From NCBI GenBank assembly GCA_047967505.1, contig CM106538.1: a stretch of 64,000 bases of DNA; one strand, given 5' to 3'. Both the position numbers and the translations under genes were made by a program. How positions within the stretch are numbered: position 1 is the first letter of the stretch; each line of letters starts with the position of its first letter. Below, one piece after another: positions 11,648 through 22,593 of the stretch. The notes beneath the pieces were generated by a model. It was not told the origin of the DNA. It did no database searches and worked only from the letters and a program-made list of their open reading frames with translations. This stretch comes from Dipteris shenzhenensis. Its lineage: Eukaryota > Polypodiophyta > Polypodiopsida > Gleicheniales.

Positions 11648-11841
11648 ATTTGGGGCTTTTCTTGGATTTGCCCCAATTTCAACTCAATTTCACTTCAACA
11701 TTTGGGGCTTTTGCAACTACACTGCAATTTGCAGTGAAATTTGGGGCTTTTGTAATCAAAGAGCAATTTGCGCAACATTTGGGGCTTTCAGACCATTTGC
11801 CCCTTTCTGGTTGCAATTTTAAGCCACAAATTGGGGCTTTT
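11648..11841 (+). repeat. Five ATTTGGGGCTTT repeats in the copia leader
   Basis: The word (A)TTTGGGGCTTT occurs at about 11648, 11700, 11738, 11777 and 11829, so spacings are about 52, 38, 39 and 52 bp. Related TTTGCCCC words lie in the opposite sense nearby (about 11669 and 11797). The array sits in the leader between the inverted-repeat insertion and gag. It might be packaging or leader structure, but that is only inference. Confidence 0.65.
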
Positions 11842-12074
11842 GTGTTGGGAGAGCAATTTAACAGGTTTCAGTTCATACTGCCTTTTTGTGAGTGTTTTGA
11901 AGCACTTTTGGCAGGTTTTGGGAGAGATTGAATGCTCTGGCAAATTTCTGACAGAGACATTACAAAGATTTGAGTTGCATTTTTAGTCAGTTTTTGGCTG
12001 TGTTTTTTGGGATTTGTGCACTCCATTCCCAGCAAGGGAATTCAGATTTGCATTTGCTGTATTTCTGTGACATG

Positions 12075-13228
12075 GCTTAGCAAATCAAAATGATTTCGGT
12101 TTCAGTGGTCTCTCACAAGAGGATAAGCTGGATGGTACCAACTACTTCCTCTGGAGTTTTATGGTTTGCAATATTCTGATTTCTCGTAATTTGTGGGACT
12201 ATGTAAATGGGGATGAGTTCCGGCCAGCAAATGTGGCACCTAATACCCCTCCCCAACAAGGAGGAGGCAGAGGTCGTGCACAGGGTACAGCTGTAGCACA
12301 AGTTATTGGTGCAGTTATACCTACCACTCCAGAGCAGAAGAGATGGGATTCTCGTGATGCTTTAGCTTTGTTGTGTATTTCTCTTTCAGTGAAAAGATTC
12401 ATCATTCCGCATATCCGGTCGTGTAAGACCTCAAAGGCAGCATGGGATATTTTGGAGAGCATGTATGCTGCTCGGAATGATGCCAGGGTCTCTTTTTTGA
12501 AAAGAGAATTGTCACATACACATATGGAAGAGGGTGACTCTATGTCAGTGCACCTCACAAAGCTATAGGATTTACGAGAGCAGTTGCTGAATATTGATGA
12601 GATCATTCCTGATTCAGAGATGATTACCACTACTATGAATTCTCTTCATGAGTCTTATCTCAGCTTTCATACCTCGTTGAATTTGTCGTTGAGGGAGGGT
12701 GCAAATCCTCACTTTTCACGAGTTGATAGGACTTCTGTTGCAGGAAGAGCAGACCAGGAAAAACATGGCTTCATGAGCAGGTGAACATGCCATGCTTTCA
12801 AAATTCAAGCCTAAAGTAAAGGGACAGGCAAAGATTTCAGCAAATTAGCCTTCCAGTGGTTTAGGACAGCCTTCTCAAAAGGCCAAGGGTGATGCAGGTA
12901 AGCCCAAGAAGAAGGGAATATGTCATAACTGCAAAAAGCCAGGTCGCTACATTGGAGAATGCAAGAAAAGGCTTGCAAAAGAAAAGAAAAACAGCTCCTG
13001 TATGGCTGTCTCAGATTCAGCTCCTCATGCATCTAACAATGAGCAAGCTACAGCCAACGTAAACATGCCATATGTACACGGGTTTTCAAAGTTAAAAGAA
13101 AGCCAGATGGCACCATTGACTTGTACAAGGCAAGGCTGGTCGCAAAAGGCAGAAAAAGGCATAGACTATGAGGAGAAAACACTTACTCTATTGCTCTTGC
13201 TCTCACTCTGCTCTCTCCCCTTCCCACA
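12075..13228 (+). pseudogene. Copia gag fused by deletion to an RT stub
   Basis: Gag begins near 12075 with a small frame disturbance. Typical copia gag follows: KLDGTNYFLW (about 12130), the TSKAAWDILESMY block (about 12430) and SFLKRELSHTHMEEGDS. In-frame stops lie at 12566 and after 12780. The frame shifts before a zinc knuckle at 12921-12962, where the expected His of CX2CX4HX4C is Arg (CHNCKKPGRYIGEC). The knuckle is followed about 110 bp later by the start of copia reverse transcriptase (KPDGTIDLYKARLVAKG, about 13100-13150, then GIDYEE). The sequence then drops into the last 40 bp of LTR (13187-13228). Protease and integrase are absent. Confidence 0.85.
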
Positions 13229-16200
13229 GGTTGTGCGTTGTTTAGCACCGTTGCTGCAAGTTTCAGGTAAAACATCAAACTGTGCTGTTTTGGCACTAGC
13301 CTACTCTCGTTTGAGCCTTCTCTCAGCTCGTTCCGAGTCCTCTCAGACCCTCCTCAAATTTTAGAAATTTTACAGCTTTTAAAGTGATTTTTTTCATAAC
13401 CTCGTATATTTCCATGTGATTGTGGCATTCTCATCATCACCCAACCCAAAACATTCCTGTTTCAACATTGGATGTTTTGGAAGAAAGAAGGAAAGATTTA
13501 TCAGTGTATGCGGAAGGCTAAGATAGCCTTCTATTGATGAAACCGTTGCGGATGGAAATCATCATGAGAGCACATTACCGCCGTGGTGGGGAAACTAGAG
13601 ATGTCTATAACAACCCCTAAAAGAACTATAAATGAAACTAAGGGATGCAAGAAAGAAACTCCATGTGTTGGGAGAAGTTCCTATCATGTGTTCACATGTA
13701 ATGTATCGGGCATAAGTTTGAGCTCTATTTGGGCCATAGTAAGGTCCCACATGAGTTGTGTTGTCTTTGTAACATGTTTGAGTTCTATTGCTGGTGTCAT
13801 CTACTTCTGTATGTGGGATGTAATTGTTGGCAGCTTGAGGTGTATTGAGGTGGAGATGTTGAATGTTGGCATCTGTCTTAGGGCTGGTACTCGTTGGAAT
13901 TGTGTCGAGTCTCTTGTTGACTTGGTGGTCCTAAAAGTCAAGGTCTTGGTCTTGACATCTCCCATTACTACTTTTGTGGTGAAGAAGTTTGTGATCTTCA
14001 GTTGTCTAGGGTTTTGTTCCATGGTGGTCGGATAAGTCTAGACTTAAGCTGGTTGACCTTGTGTACTAATAGATCATCACCTTTGACGTATCCATGGGTT
14101 TTTCCCTTGGATCTCATAGTACTTGGGCCATTGTATCAAGACATGCTCCTTGGTCCCATCTCGTGTATATCACAAAGGATGCAAATCCCAAATCTCTATT
14201 GTGTCGTATGTGTAATCTTGCGGCTTGTTTAAATCTGCATCTATGAGATAAGGTTAAGAGTTGGTCTATGGCGATCTGTTCTGCATGGAGGAGTAAATTC
14301 TCTTTGTAGAGGGCCATTTGGTCCCATGCGGTTTACTTGTTATAGGTCATCTAGGATGATATGATGTGTCTCCTACCGTGTCAAGCGCAAGAAAATAGTA
14401 TCTAGTGAGTATTGACATGGTGGTAAATAGTCAATAGGCATGCCTTGTGATTGGAATTTATGTAGAGAATCATGCATACTAGCACTCCTCAACCCCCTCA
14501 GTTGCGACTTGCATGGACAATGGGAGCTCATCTCTAGTAGTGTGCATTCATCTATAGCCCAAATGTGACTTGTTTCGAATAGGTAATGATCTCGAATGAG
14601 GCATTTGTATGGAGGGGTCTAGCACCAAACTTTGCTCAGATGATGTCGTGTGGAGAACACGTCTCTTCCCTCGGATCTTGTGAGATAGCATCATGGTCTC
14701 TAGTTGTTCAGAATCGGTCTAGTTATCCTCTTGAAGGTCTCTAGGCCAAAATCTCTTGCATATATGGTTGCATAAATCGCTTGTTGAATGTATTCAAATT
14801 GGGCAAGATCTCACTCATATCTTTTGAGGTCTCTAGGCCAAAATCCTATGCATATATGTCTGCAAGACGAATTGGGGAGTCGAAGAAAAGTGATTTTGTG
14901 CTTACATACTCAAATTGTGCTTGAGAACATTTTGAAGAAACCGAGTCATGTGCAATAATAAAAACCAATATAAACAAAATATGTATAAAAAGAGAAAAGT
15001 AAATTGCTATTTAAATTGAAGAAGATATTACCCACATCTTTTCTAGAATACTCCACAAATACGTATGACACAAAATTGTATGTTGATATTGTGTGTGTGT
15101 ACTTTGCACGATACTCATCCAAAAGACTTTAATATTTCTTTAAAATTGATTTTGCTCATATATTTATTTAGGCTGCCCAAGCTCTACAAAGGAAGTATAC
15201 CTACTTCTAGAATTGCTAAAGGAAGTCATTTAATCATATTATGAGTCATGTGGAAAATTATTGGAGGTTGGCACTGAATATTATAAAAGTAGTGCAAGTA
15301 TGATGTTGGAAATGTAGACTTTTAACATTTCTCGGTCCTTTTACCAAGTTACAACTCACAAGCAAGTTCTTGGATGATTTGGACTCTTTTCAACCTAATT
15401 TTTAATTTTTTGGGCCCACCATACATGTGTCTTGAAAATTCCATGTGGATCTTTGAAACTTTTTGAAGCATTTCAAAACATTGAAACGTTTACCCCTTCA
15501 AAGTGCCTTATGATCTTCCCAAACAAAAGCTTGTTACTTTAGATTTAAGTTGAAGCTTGAATATACTTTTTTGATAACGTCACCTAGGGCCGCAAATCAA
15601 TATAGACCTCTTGTCTTTTAGAAATAAAGCTAGAGAGCAAGCATGATTTGATGTCCGATGGATCAATTGTTAGGAGGTAAGTCTTTTATGCCAGCTAACC
15701 TATGTGTTATCACTTTGCCGAGTATATTACGGAGGACAATTACGAGAATGGGAGACATAAAAATGCTATCAAAGTGCCAAACTTAACAAAATAAAGGGTC
15801 ACCTCCGAGCTGTATGTCTAAGGTTCCCTTACAAAGCAAACAGTTCGCGGCTATGGCATCTATACTTACACGACACATTATGAGGGTGTTGTCTAGCTCC
15901 ACAAACCTAAATTAAGGAAACCATGCCTCACAATAATAAATAGCCAAATAGTGTGTGCCAAGCCTCTTACATAGCCTCAACCCTCAGCCTTATATATGCA
16001 ATTTTAAATTAGCTAGAGAAACTATATCACCCAAGTGGAGCATAGGCTATAACTATAGCTAGCTTGAGAGGATTTTTATTAGGCTGTGGCATAAAGACAG
16101 ATGACACCAATATAGTGTGTAGTAATAGGAGAGATTGCATGTGCTACATTTCAGCTAGTTGCTTTTACAACTAGGTGCCATGCAAAGGCTGACCATCATC

Positions 16201-16674
16201 ATCATCATCATCAACAGCTTCCTCACCCTCATCCTCATCCTCCATTGGATTTCCAATTGGAGGTGGGTCAGTGTAGTAGACTATCTTATTGAGCCTCCTT
16301 CTAAATTATGTGTCACCTACCTTCATACTCGAGCCACATTAGTAGGAGACGATCATGCATACCTAGCTTTTAGGGGTTCTATATAGTCTACTTGTTTTTC
16401 TTTGAAACTTTACGCTTTGCTTTTTTTTTAAACGATGGTTTTATTCTATGTTAGTTTAATGAGAATGTGCAATAGGTTGGCATACCTTTGAATTGGTAAA
16501 ATATAGAAAGTAAGAAAAAGAGCAAAAGATCATGTATGGCATAATTGTTTTTTCCCTTGAGATTCTTTACCGACGATGACACATGCATGCCATGCACCTT
16601 TCATGGTATCATGTGAATTTTGTTTTCTTAATATTGTTGTGTTTATGGAATGTTATTGTTTGATTGAAACATAG

Positions 16675-17613
16675 ATTGAAAAAGAGGAAGCGCCAACAAA
16701 TGAAAGGGTGGACCTTGAAGCAAGCAGCGACACTAATCGAAATTCAAGTAGTGTCCTAATTGGTGATACAGAGTTAGTGGCTCAAAAAGTAGAGGAATGC
16801 ACATCGCCTGTAGACAGGTCACCTCTTTTGCCCAAACGTCTGAGGTTCACTGATTGGCATGAATTTGCATACATTGTTTTCTTTCATTGTACGATATCTT
16901 TAGGTGCTATATCTTTATGTAACAGGGCATGATACATGAGGAAATTCGGAATTGTGTATGTAGGTGTGAGATACACATGCAAGAACTTGTTAAGGAGGTT
17001 CAAAGAAACAAGCAATTGGAAGCTAAGGTGAAACCACCCACAATGTCCTTTTGGTGTTTTGCTTGGTTGTGATGTGTGCGCACGTGTATGTGCATGTGCG
17101 TGTGCAGGGCACACTTGGAAGCTAAGGTGAAACTATCCACAATCTCTTTTAAAATGTGCAGTCACCTTCTCTATGTATGCTTGTTGTATGTGTGCATGCA
17201 TATATATATATATATGTATATATATAGATAGATAGATAGAGTAATTGCTTGGGCTTTTTTCATAGGTGCTGGATTTAGAGGAACGAATGCGAAATACACA
17301 GAGACTGATAGAAAGCGTTGTGAAAGAGAGGAACACCCTAAGGTTACAGTTAGAAGAAGAAATAAACCACAAAGCTACTGAAGATGAAGAGTTACGGAAA
17401 AAACTAAAGGTGATGCTCACAGAATTCTGTTAAATGTTATTGCATTTTTGTACTCTTTGTAGCAAGTTGATTCTTGACCCTCTTTTATATAGAACAGGTT
17501 GGCATTTTGCTTTCTTACTTATCCCTATTCTGAATGGGAAAAAGCAGGATGCACATCTCCGAATCAGACTTCTTGAGGCCGAAAATCAGCGATTGCTTGT
17601 ACCGTATTGTTAA
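16675..17613 (+). CDS. MORC-family gene, C-terminal coiled-coil exons
   Basis: This continues the MORC gene after the large intron. E6 starts at 16675 (phase 0, IEKEEAPTNERVDL). E7 is 16926-17027 (HEEIRNCVCRCEIHMQELVK), E8 17266-17409 (LRLQLEEEINHKATEDEELR) and E9 17548-17613, ending LLVPYC and TAA. E7, E8 and E9 join in phase 0 with GT/AG sites. Together they give about 100 residues of heptad-rich coiled coil, as in the C-terminus of plant MORCs, where it mediates dimerisation. The right end of E6 is uncertain: a GT at 16845 gives phase 2, which does not fit E7, while a GT at 16810 would be phase 0. The C-terminus is complete. Confidence 0.82.
17115..17150 (+). repeat. Partial duplicate of the E7 splice-donor region
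   Basis: TTGGAAGCTAAGGTGAAAC and about 15 further similar bases repeat the exon 7/intron junction at 17016-17052. The copy lies about 99 bp downstream, inside the intron, and keeps an intact AAG|GTGAAA donor. Confidence 0.85.
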
Positions 17614-19887
17614 AAAGTAGGGAGATCGCTACCTGTACTCTACCAATGTACATTCACAAAGAGGGCTCCAAACTTCACGAAATGTAAATTTGGAACCGCA
17701 TATCTTTTAAAGATATTTAAAGATAAGACGACTTACAGAAACACAAGGGGAAATACATGCTCTCATGGCGTTCATCTACTCCTCTTTATTTTACTGTTTC
17801 AACCGTAATATGTTTGGTTGGGCTGCTCTGCCAATTGTTTATGCACTGTTTCAATGGGCGTTCTCTTCTCTTATGATTGAGTGGCCAGCTTGTTTCCGAG
17901 TTTATATCTATCAATGCAGATTTGGTGTTTGCATTGTTTGTTGGTTAAAGTGGGGTTTCAGCTAGGCAGCTGTAAAGAAGGGGAAGCCGAGTTGTGAGCT
18001 GGTGGATGATGGATGAAGTTTACACTTAAGTGCTCAGGTTATAGCCCGAATTATGAGGGGAGGACATGAAGACCTGACCTTTCCTCAACCTTGTGGAGGA
18101 AGAGATGACACAAGCAATCTTGCGGAGGAAAAGATAGCACATGAAAGTAATTTGGATGACCTATTACGATTATGAAACCACCTCACCTATGGAATTGTGA
18201 TGAGATGTGGTGAGAAGCAAGGCATGCGGTTGTCACAAAGAGTACTTGTGAAGAGGACTCCATGACACCTCAAAGATGTAAATTTTCCAAAGGCTTGCAT
18301 CTCAAGCTTTCATATATTCTAAGGACATTGAAAAATAGACATGCCTTGTGAGTGTGAGCATGGTTGTCCAACATTTTAGAGTGCTATAGGGTTATGAGCC
18401 CGATTAACATTTTAAAGTGCTATGGGGGTTCTCACCCCTATTAATAGTCACCTTGTACAGAGTTAGTGAATCCCTAAATTGTAAAATTTTAATATCGCAA
18501 TAGTAGGAATGGGGTTGGACGGATTGGCATTATTGGTTGGGGCACAAGCCATAAGCCACCAAAGTCAAGGAAGTTCATAGGGGAAAATCTTACCCAATGG
18601 CTTTATGACAACCTTTATTAGGCCAAGAGAAGCTCATAAAAGTGGCATAATTGATCGGGGGGCATGCAAGCTTCACTTATATTTTCTTTAACAAATCCCC
18701 TATCAGCATGACGGGGTTTTCTAGGGGAACAACAATGTTAATTTGTAGAGGCAACATGATGATTGTAAAGCTATGGAAATTACCTCATAAAATAGAAGTA
18801 CAGAGACTGTCACCCGTATTGATTAGAGGAGACATCAATAAAACTTCATTAATTGCTTGAGTATAAAATTGTGGATTTGTATATGATGGATTTGAATAAG
18901 AAGAGATTGAGTGCGTAGCCAAGCACATTTTGAGTACTATGACATAGAGTTCACATGGAGGAGAAGAAGGTAGCCCAATTATGGATTGTTTAACGAATGA
19001 ACATTTCCACAATATAGCAAATGTTGAGGAAGACCAAGGCTAAATGTGAACAAGGGTAGCAAATGACCTCTCCAATTATAGGAGTGCACTATCTGAGTCC
19101 ACTCTCTCACTACACAAATGTGGCCTTGACTTTGTGAGCTAGGCAATTGTTCCTAGATGATGAAAAAGGTACCTGTTGTTTGTTAAGTATGCGCCAAGTT
19201 TGCAATGCTATACCAAATCCTCAAGGTTGCTTTGCAACATCATATGTAATGTTGAATAGACTTTGTGGTTGTCTACAAGGCATAATAGGCGTTTGAATAA
19301 CATCTTGTTAAAGTTTAAAAGGAAAGCTACAAGAGCTAAAAAAGATTGAGTTTGGTCTCTTTTGATAGGATCTCCATAGATACCCCTAAAATCAACAGGG
19401 GAGATATTGGAATTCTCCTAGCGTGCTCTTCAAGTAGGGGATCATAGGATATAGTTTGTAGGTTGAACCATGGTCATTGTACCCTACCACAATGCCACAA
19501 TAATGCATTTGTTGGTAACTCATTTAAATTTCATCCTTGTTTTCTTATGTCAATGCAAGCTTAATGTATATTATTATCTCCTTCTCATTCCTTTTGTGGT
19601 AGGGATACTAAATATTATTCATCTCGCTCGATAAAAATAACCATTGCTCCTTGCCTCATTGCCTTTTTAAAAACGTCTCTCCGAGCTTATCTTCACCAAG
19701 GTGCTACCACGTTGCTCGCGATCACCTCTTGTCGCTTCAAGTTTCTTCTTTTGCACTGCACTCTTTGCTAATCATGGTTGCCCATTTGATCTCTCAAAGC
19801 TATTCTCCTCTGCTTCACGTCCATTTCATGCATCTCCTTCTTCACATAGGCAGTCAAGCTACTTGGCTATTCGCATTGATTTCATGA
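17614..19887. other. MORC 3' flank and unassigned AT-rich DNA
   Basis: The stretch starts with the presumed MORC 3' UTR. Short frames (17765-17965, 18651-18860, 19651-19892) have no recognisable domain, splice context or conserved motif. A GATA/TA microsatellite (about 17200-17240) lies just upstream in the last MORC introns. I see no gene here. Confidence 0.5.
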
Positions 19888-20789
19888 TGTGAGATTGAGA
19901 AAGAGCAAACACAAAAGAAAGATCACTCAGAAGACTCGCATTAGGAAAAAAGGGAGCTCATTTTGGGGCCCTGTAAGAAATTCACTATTTTCTCTTTTCT
20001 CTCTCTACAAAAGCAAGAAAATAGGGATACTTGCGTGAGAAATGTTAGTGTGAAAAGGAATAAATATATTCTTTCACATGCTTTACATTCAATGTTCATA
20101 TAAGAGCAACACTTTTTTGCGCAGAATTTGGTGATTCCGACACCATAGATGCGTCCGGAACGGTCCAAAATTCCAAGAATGGCACTGGAAACGTTGGAAT
20201 CGGACATCCGAAGGCTCGGAAATGGCCAAAACTGGTCAAAAGGTGAGATTTGCAAAAAATGCGATAGCCTTTTTTCTCACTTTTGTAAAAAAACGCGATG
20301 GTCTTTTTTGGCCGTTTTCGAGCCTTCGGATGTCCGATTCCAACGTTTCCAGTGCCGTTCTTGGGATTTTGGGCCGTTTCAAACGCGTCTGCGGTGTTAG
20401 AATCACCAAATTCTGCACAGAAAATAAATTTTTTAAAGATTCAAATTAGATCACCTCATTAATGTGACATGCTTCTACGAACATATAGTACTATTTCTTT
20501 TTCTTATTTTCATCTTCTTTTGTTGAATTTTCAACGTTGCGTTGGCCCACTCTTGATTGGTTGAGAGCCTATTTTCTCTCTCTTCTAAAAGGCCCCAAAA
20601 TGAGCTCCCTTTTTTTCTAATGAATGCAAAGGCGAATGCTCACAGCTTGCGTCAATATATTACCCAAGGTGGTGGATACATTAAGAAAGGAGGAATAGGT
20701 TGAGTCCAACGAACTCACCCGTTGTAACAAACTACAGCTATGCGATCATATCAGGAGATCTTCTCAGATACTGAGTTGCCAATTTCACA
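19888..20789 (-). repeat. Copia 3' LTR split by a foldback element
   Basis: Bases 19888-19941 and 20620-20789 together match the uninterrupted 225-bp LTR at 22369-22593 (for example AGAAAGATCACTCAGAAGAC on the left side and TTGTAACAAACTACAG on the right). Removing 676 bp (element plus one TA) leaves 226 bp, as expected. Confidence 0.88.
19944..20617. mobile_element. 674-bp foldback/MITE-like element nested in an LTR
   Basis: The ends are near-complementary: GGAAAAAAGGGAGCTCATTT on the left, and GAAAAAAAGGGAGCTCATTT on the right read from the opposite strand. The homology extends through GGGGCC. A TA dinucleotide lies on each side (19942-19943 and 20618-20619), as in Tc1/mariner-type insertions. 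The interior has a second inverted repeat with arms of about 115 bp (about 20119-20232 and 20306-20418) containing CCAACGTTTCCAGTGCC. There is no coding capacity, since frames across the arms are mirror products. Confidence 0.85.
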
Positions 20790-20824
20790 ATCCCCACCTC
20801 AATGAAGCGTCTGAGGAGATGAAA

Positions 20825-22260
20825 TTAAACCAATGCCTGTGCGGAGAAACTCAAGTCGATCTTTGGGAAATCTTTCGTGAAGAGGTCGACCAACATGTGT
20901 TGAGTTGGGAAATATTGGAGTTGTAAGGTATCGGATTGAACGTCACAAACAAAATGGTATTGGAGATTGACGTGTTTGCTTCGTTTGTGGAAACAGCCGT
21001 TCTTATTGAGGCATATGCATTCATTGTTATCATTGTAGAGTATGGGATTACAGATTTGGATGCCAATTTTGTTGATGAGAGTAGTGAGCAAGATGTGCTC
21101 CTTAGGAGCTTGGCATACTGCAATGTATTCAACCTCTCTTGAAGAGAGGGCTATGGACCTTTGTTTTGTGGAGGTCCAAGAAATCAAGCCGCCGGTCAGA
21201 AGATAGACAAACTAGTGGTAAAATGATGATCGTCAATATCATTGCCCAATCGGCACCGGCAAAGCCCATGAATTGAGGTGAATGTGCATGGTAAGAGATG
21301 CTAAGATCAGTAGTGCCTTTGAGGTAGCGTCGCACGTGTTTGGCAGCATGCCAATGTTGAATCCTAGGTTAGACATAAGTTTGGTGATGGCCATGGAGAT
21401 GTCAACAAACAATTGCATATATTAGAGATTCCACGAGGCTTCGATAAGAGATGTTGATCATTTCATTGCGTTCAGCGTCAACTTGTGAACTCATGTCCTT
21501 GTAGAGTTTGACATTGAGATCGAGCAGTGGTAAACAATATGACATGTAGCGGGATAGCATTTGATGGATATATCGTTGTTGAAGGAGCCAAGTTCTTCCA
21601 CAATCAACGTCTTGCACTTGTATGCCAAGACAATAATGCAATGGCCCCGAGTTGGTCATGGAGAAGGTGGCTTTGATGTCGGCTTTGAGGAGATCTAATC
21701 GTGGAAGATCATTGTAAACAACAATTAGATCGACCACATAGAGGGCCATGACAAGAAAGAGATCTTTAACGTGGTAGACCCACAAGCTAGAGTCGCTGTA
21801 GCAATGTTTGAAACCATGACTCAAAAAATAAGAGTCGATCTTGAGATAGCAAGATCCGCTGGCCTGTTTGAGTCTGTAAAGAGATTTTCGCAGACGACAG
21901 ACGTGGGATATTGCCAAACATTGCGCTCTTCACATATGTCACGTAAGGTCTCCCAAGCATCATGGGCGGTGACACCTGGACTTGGCTGGCGGGAACCTCT
22001 CCTAAAGTCAGGCAAATTATAAGTTAGGCCTGTCGTTCTCGTGCTTGAAAAGCTAAAGATTCAGAACTGGGCATGGTTGCGGGTATCTCATGGGGAGTAG
22101 CTACATGAGCCGGGTGTACTACCAGGGTGGATGATCCACTCCTGGTGTCGGGGGTTGGTGACTGAGAGACGACGGGAGTGCATGATGCACTACCCAAGTC
22201 ATGAGAGCTCGGGTCTTTCTCTTCCCCGAGGGAGTCGTTCTAACACTTGGGACTTCAGAA
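20825..22260 (-). pseudogene. Copia gag-RT-RNase H relic
   Basis: Read on the minus strand from 22260 down. The gag N-terminus (MAFDPIALLKSQVLERL) is followed by a gag block with HDAWETLRDICEERN (about 21930-21980). It then jumps directly into RT (CRLRKSLYRLKQA, about 21860-21900, then YHVKDLFLVMALYVVD). The catalytic YVDD-type site near 21735 reads YVVD, so an Asp is lost. RNase H follows, with GFAGADWA (about 21250) and WTSTKQRSIALSSREVEY (about 21130-21180). Several frameshifts and stops separate the blocks. Protease, integrase and the RT start have been deleted. Confidence 0.82.
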
Positions 22261-22368
22261 GGGCTATGGGATCGAAGGCCATGACTAACGAAAGAGGCGA
22301 AGTAAAGTAATGGCTAGCAGGCGAGAGCAGACTTGAGCGGAAGAGGAGGTGTTTGGGCCCGTAACCAA

Positions 22369-22593
22369 TGTGAGATTGCGAGAGACCAAACACGAAAGCA
22401 AGATCACTCAGAAGACTCGAATGCACACAACGAATGCAAAAGGCTGAGTGAGGCGAATCCTCACAGCCTGCGTCAATATATTGCCAAGGTGGTGGAGACA
22501 TCAAGAAAGGAGGAATGGGTCTCGCCCGTTTGTAACAAACTACAGCCATGCTATCGTATTAGGAGATCTCATATACTAAGTGCCAATCTCACA
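22369..22593 (-). repeat. Copia 5' LTR, 225 bp
   Basis: This is the uninterrupted partner of the LTR at 19888-20789. It runs from TGTGAGATTG to CAATCTCACA and serves as the empty-site reference for the nested foldback element. Confidence 0.88.

Larger units (their letters stand above)
9239..13233 (+). mobile_element. Ty1/copia LTR element, deletion derivative, TSD GGTTG
   Basis: The element spans 9244-13228 and is flanked by a perfect 5-bp duplication GGTTG (9239-9243 and 13229-13233). It has a complete 5' LTR, a tRNA-Met primer site, a long leader, a gag relic, a stub of reverse transcriptase and only about 42 bp of 3' LTR. Protease, integrase, most of RT-RNase H and the start of the 3' LTR are gone. 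The matching flanks show that both outer ends are original, so the losses are internal deletions after or during insertion. It lies in the sense orientation inside a MORC intron. Confidence 0.9.
8710..16674 (+). other. 7,965-bp MORC intron holding nested transposable elements
   Basis: The intron is bounded by AAG|GTAACT at 8709/8710 and ATAG|ATTGAA at 16674/16675, both phase 0. Half of it is a copia element (9244-13228). The remainder (8710-9238 and 13234-16674) is AT-rich and carries no recognisable gene. It has one small direct repeat (TCTCTAGGCCAAAATC near 14739 and 14831, about 92 bp apart) and an ATC/TCA-rich simple stretch near 16195-16215. Confidence 0.75.
19888..22593 (-). mobile_element. 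Copia element on the minus strand, deletion derivative
   Basis: The two LTRs are 19888-20789 (interrupted) and 22369-22593 (225 bp). On the minus strand a polypurine tract (GAGGTGGGGAT, complement of 20790-20800) abuts the left LTR. A degenerate primer-site-like TTGGTTACGGGC follows the right LTR. Both LTR ends carry a 10-bp inverted terminus (TGTGAGATTG and CAATCTCACA). The outer flanks are CATGA and CACAA, which may be a decayed 5-bp duplication (two transitions). The interior is only 1.6 kb. Confidence 0.85.

Noticed and set aside
20149-20449. Mirror-image frames with shared peptides on both strands
   Set aside because: Created by the inverted-repeat arms of the foldback element.
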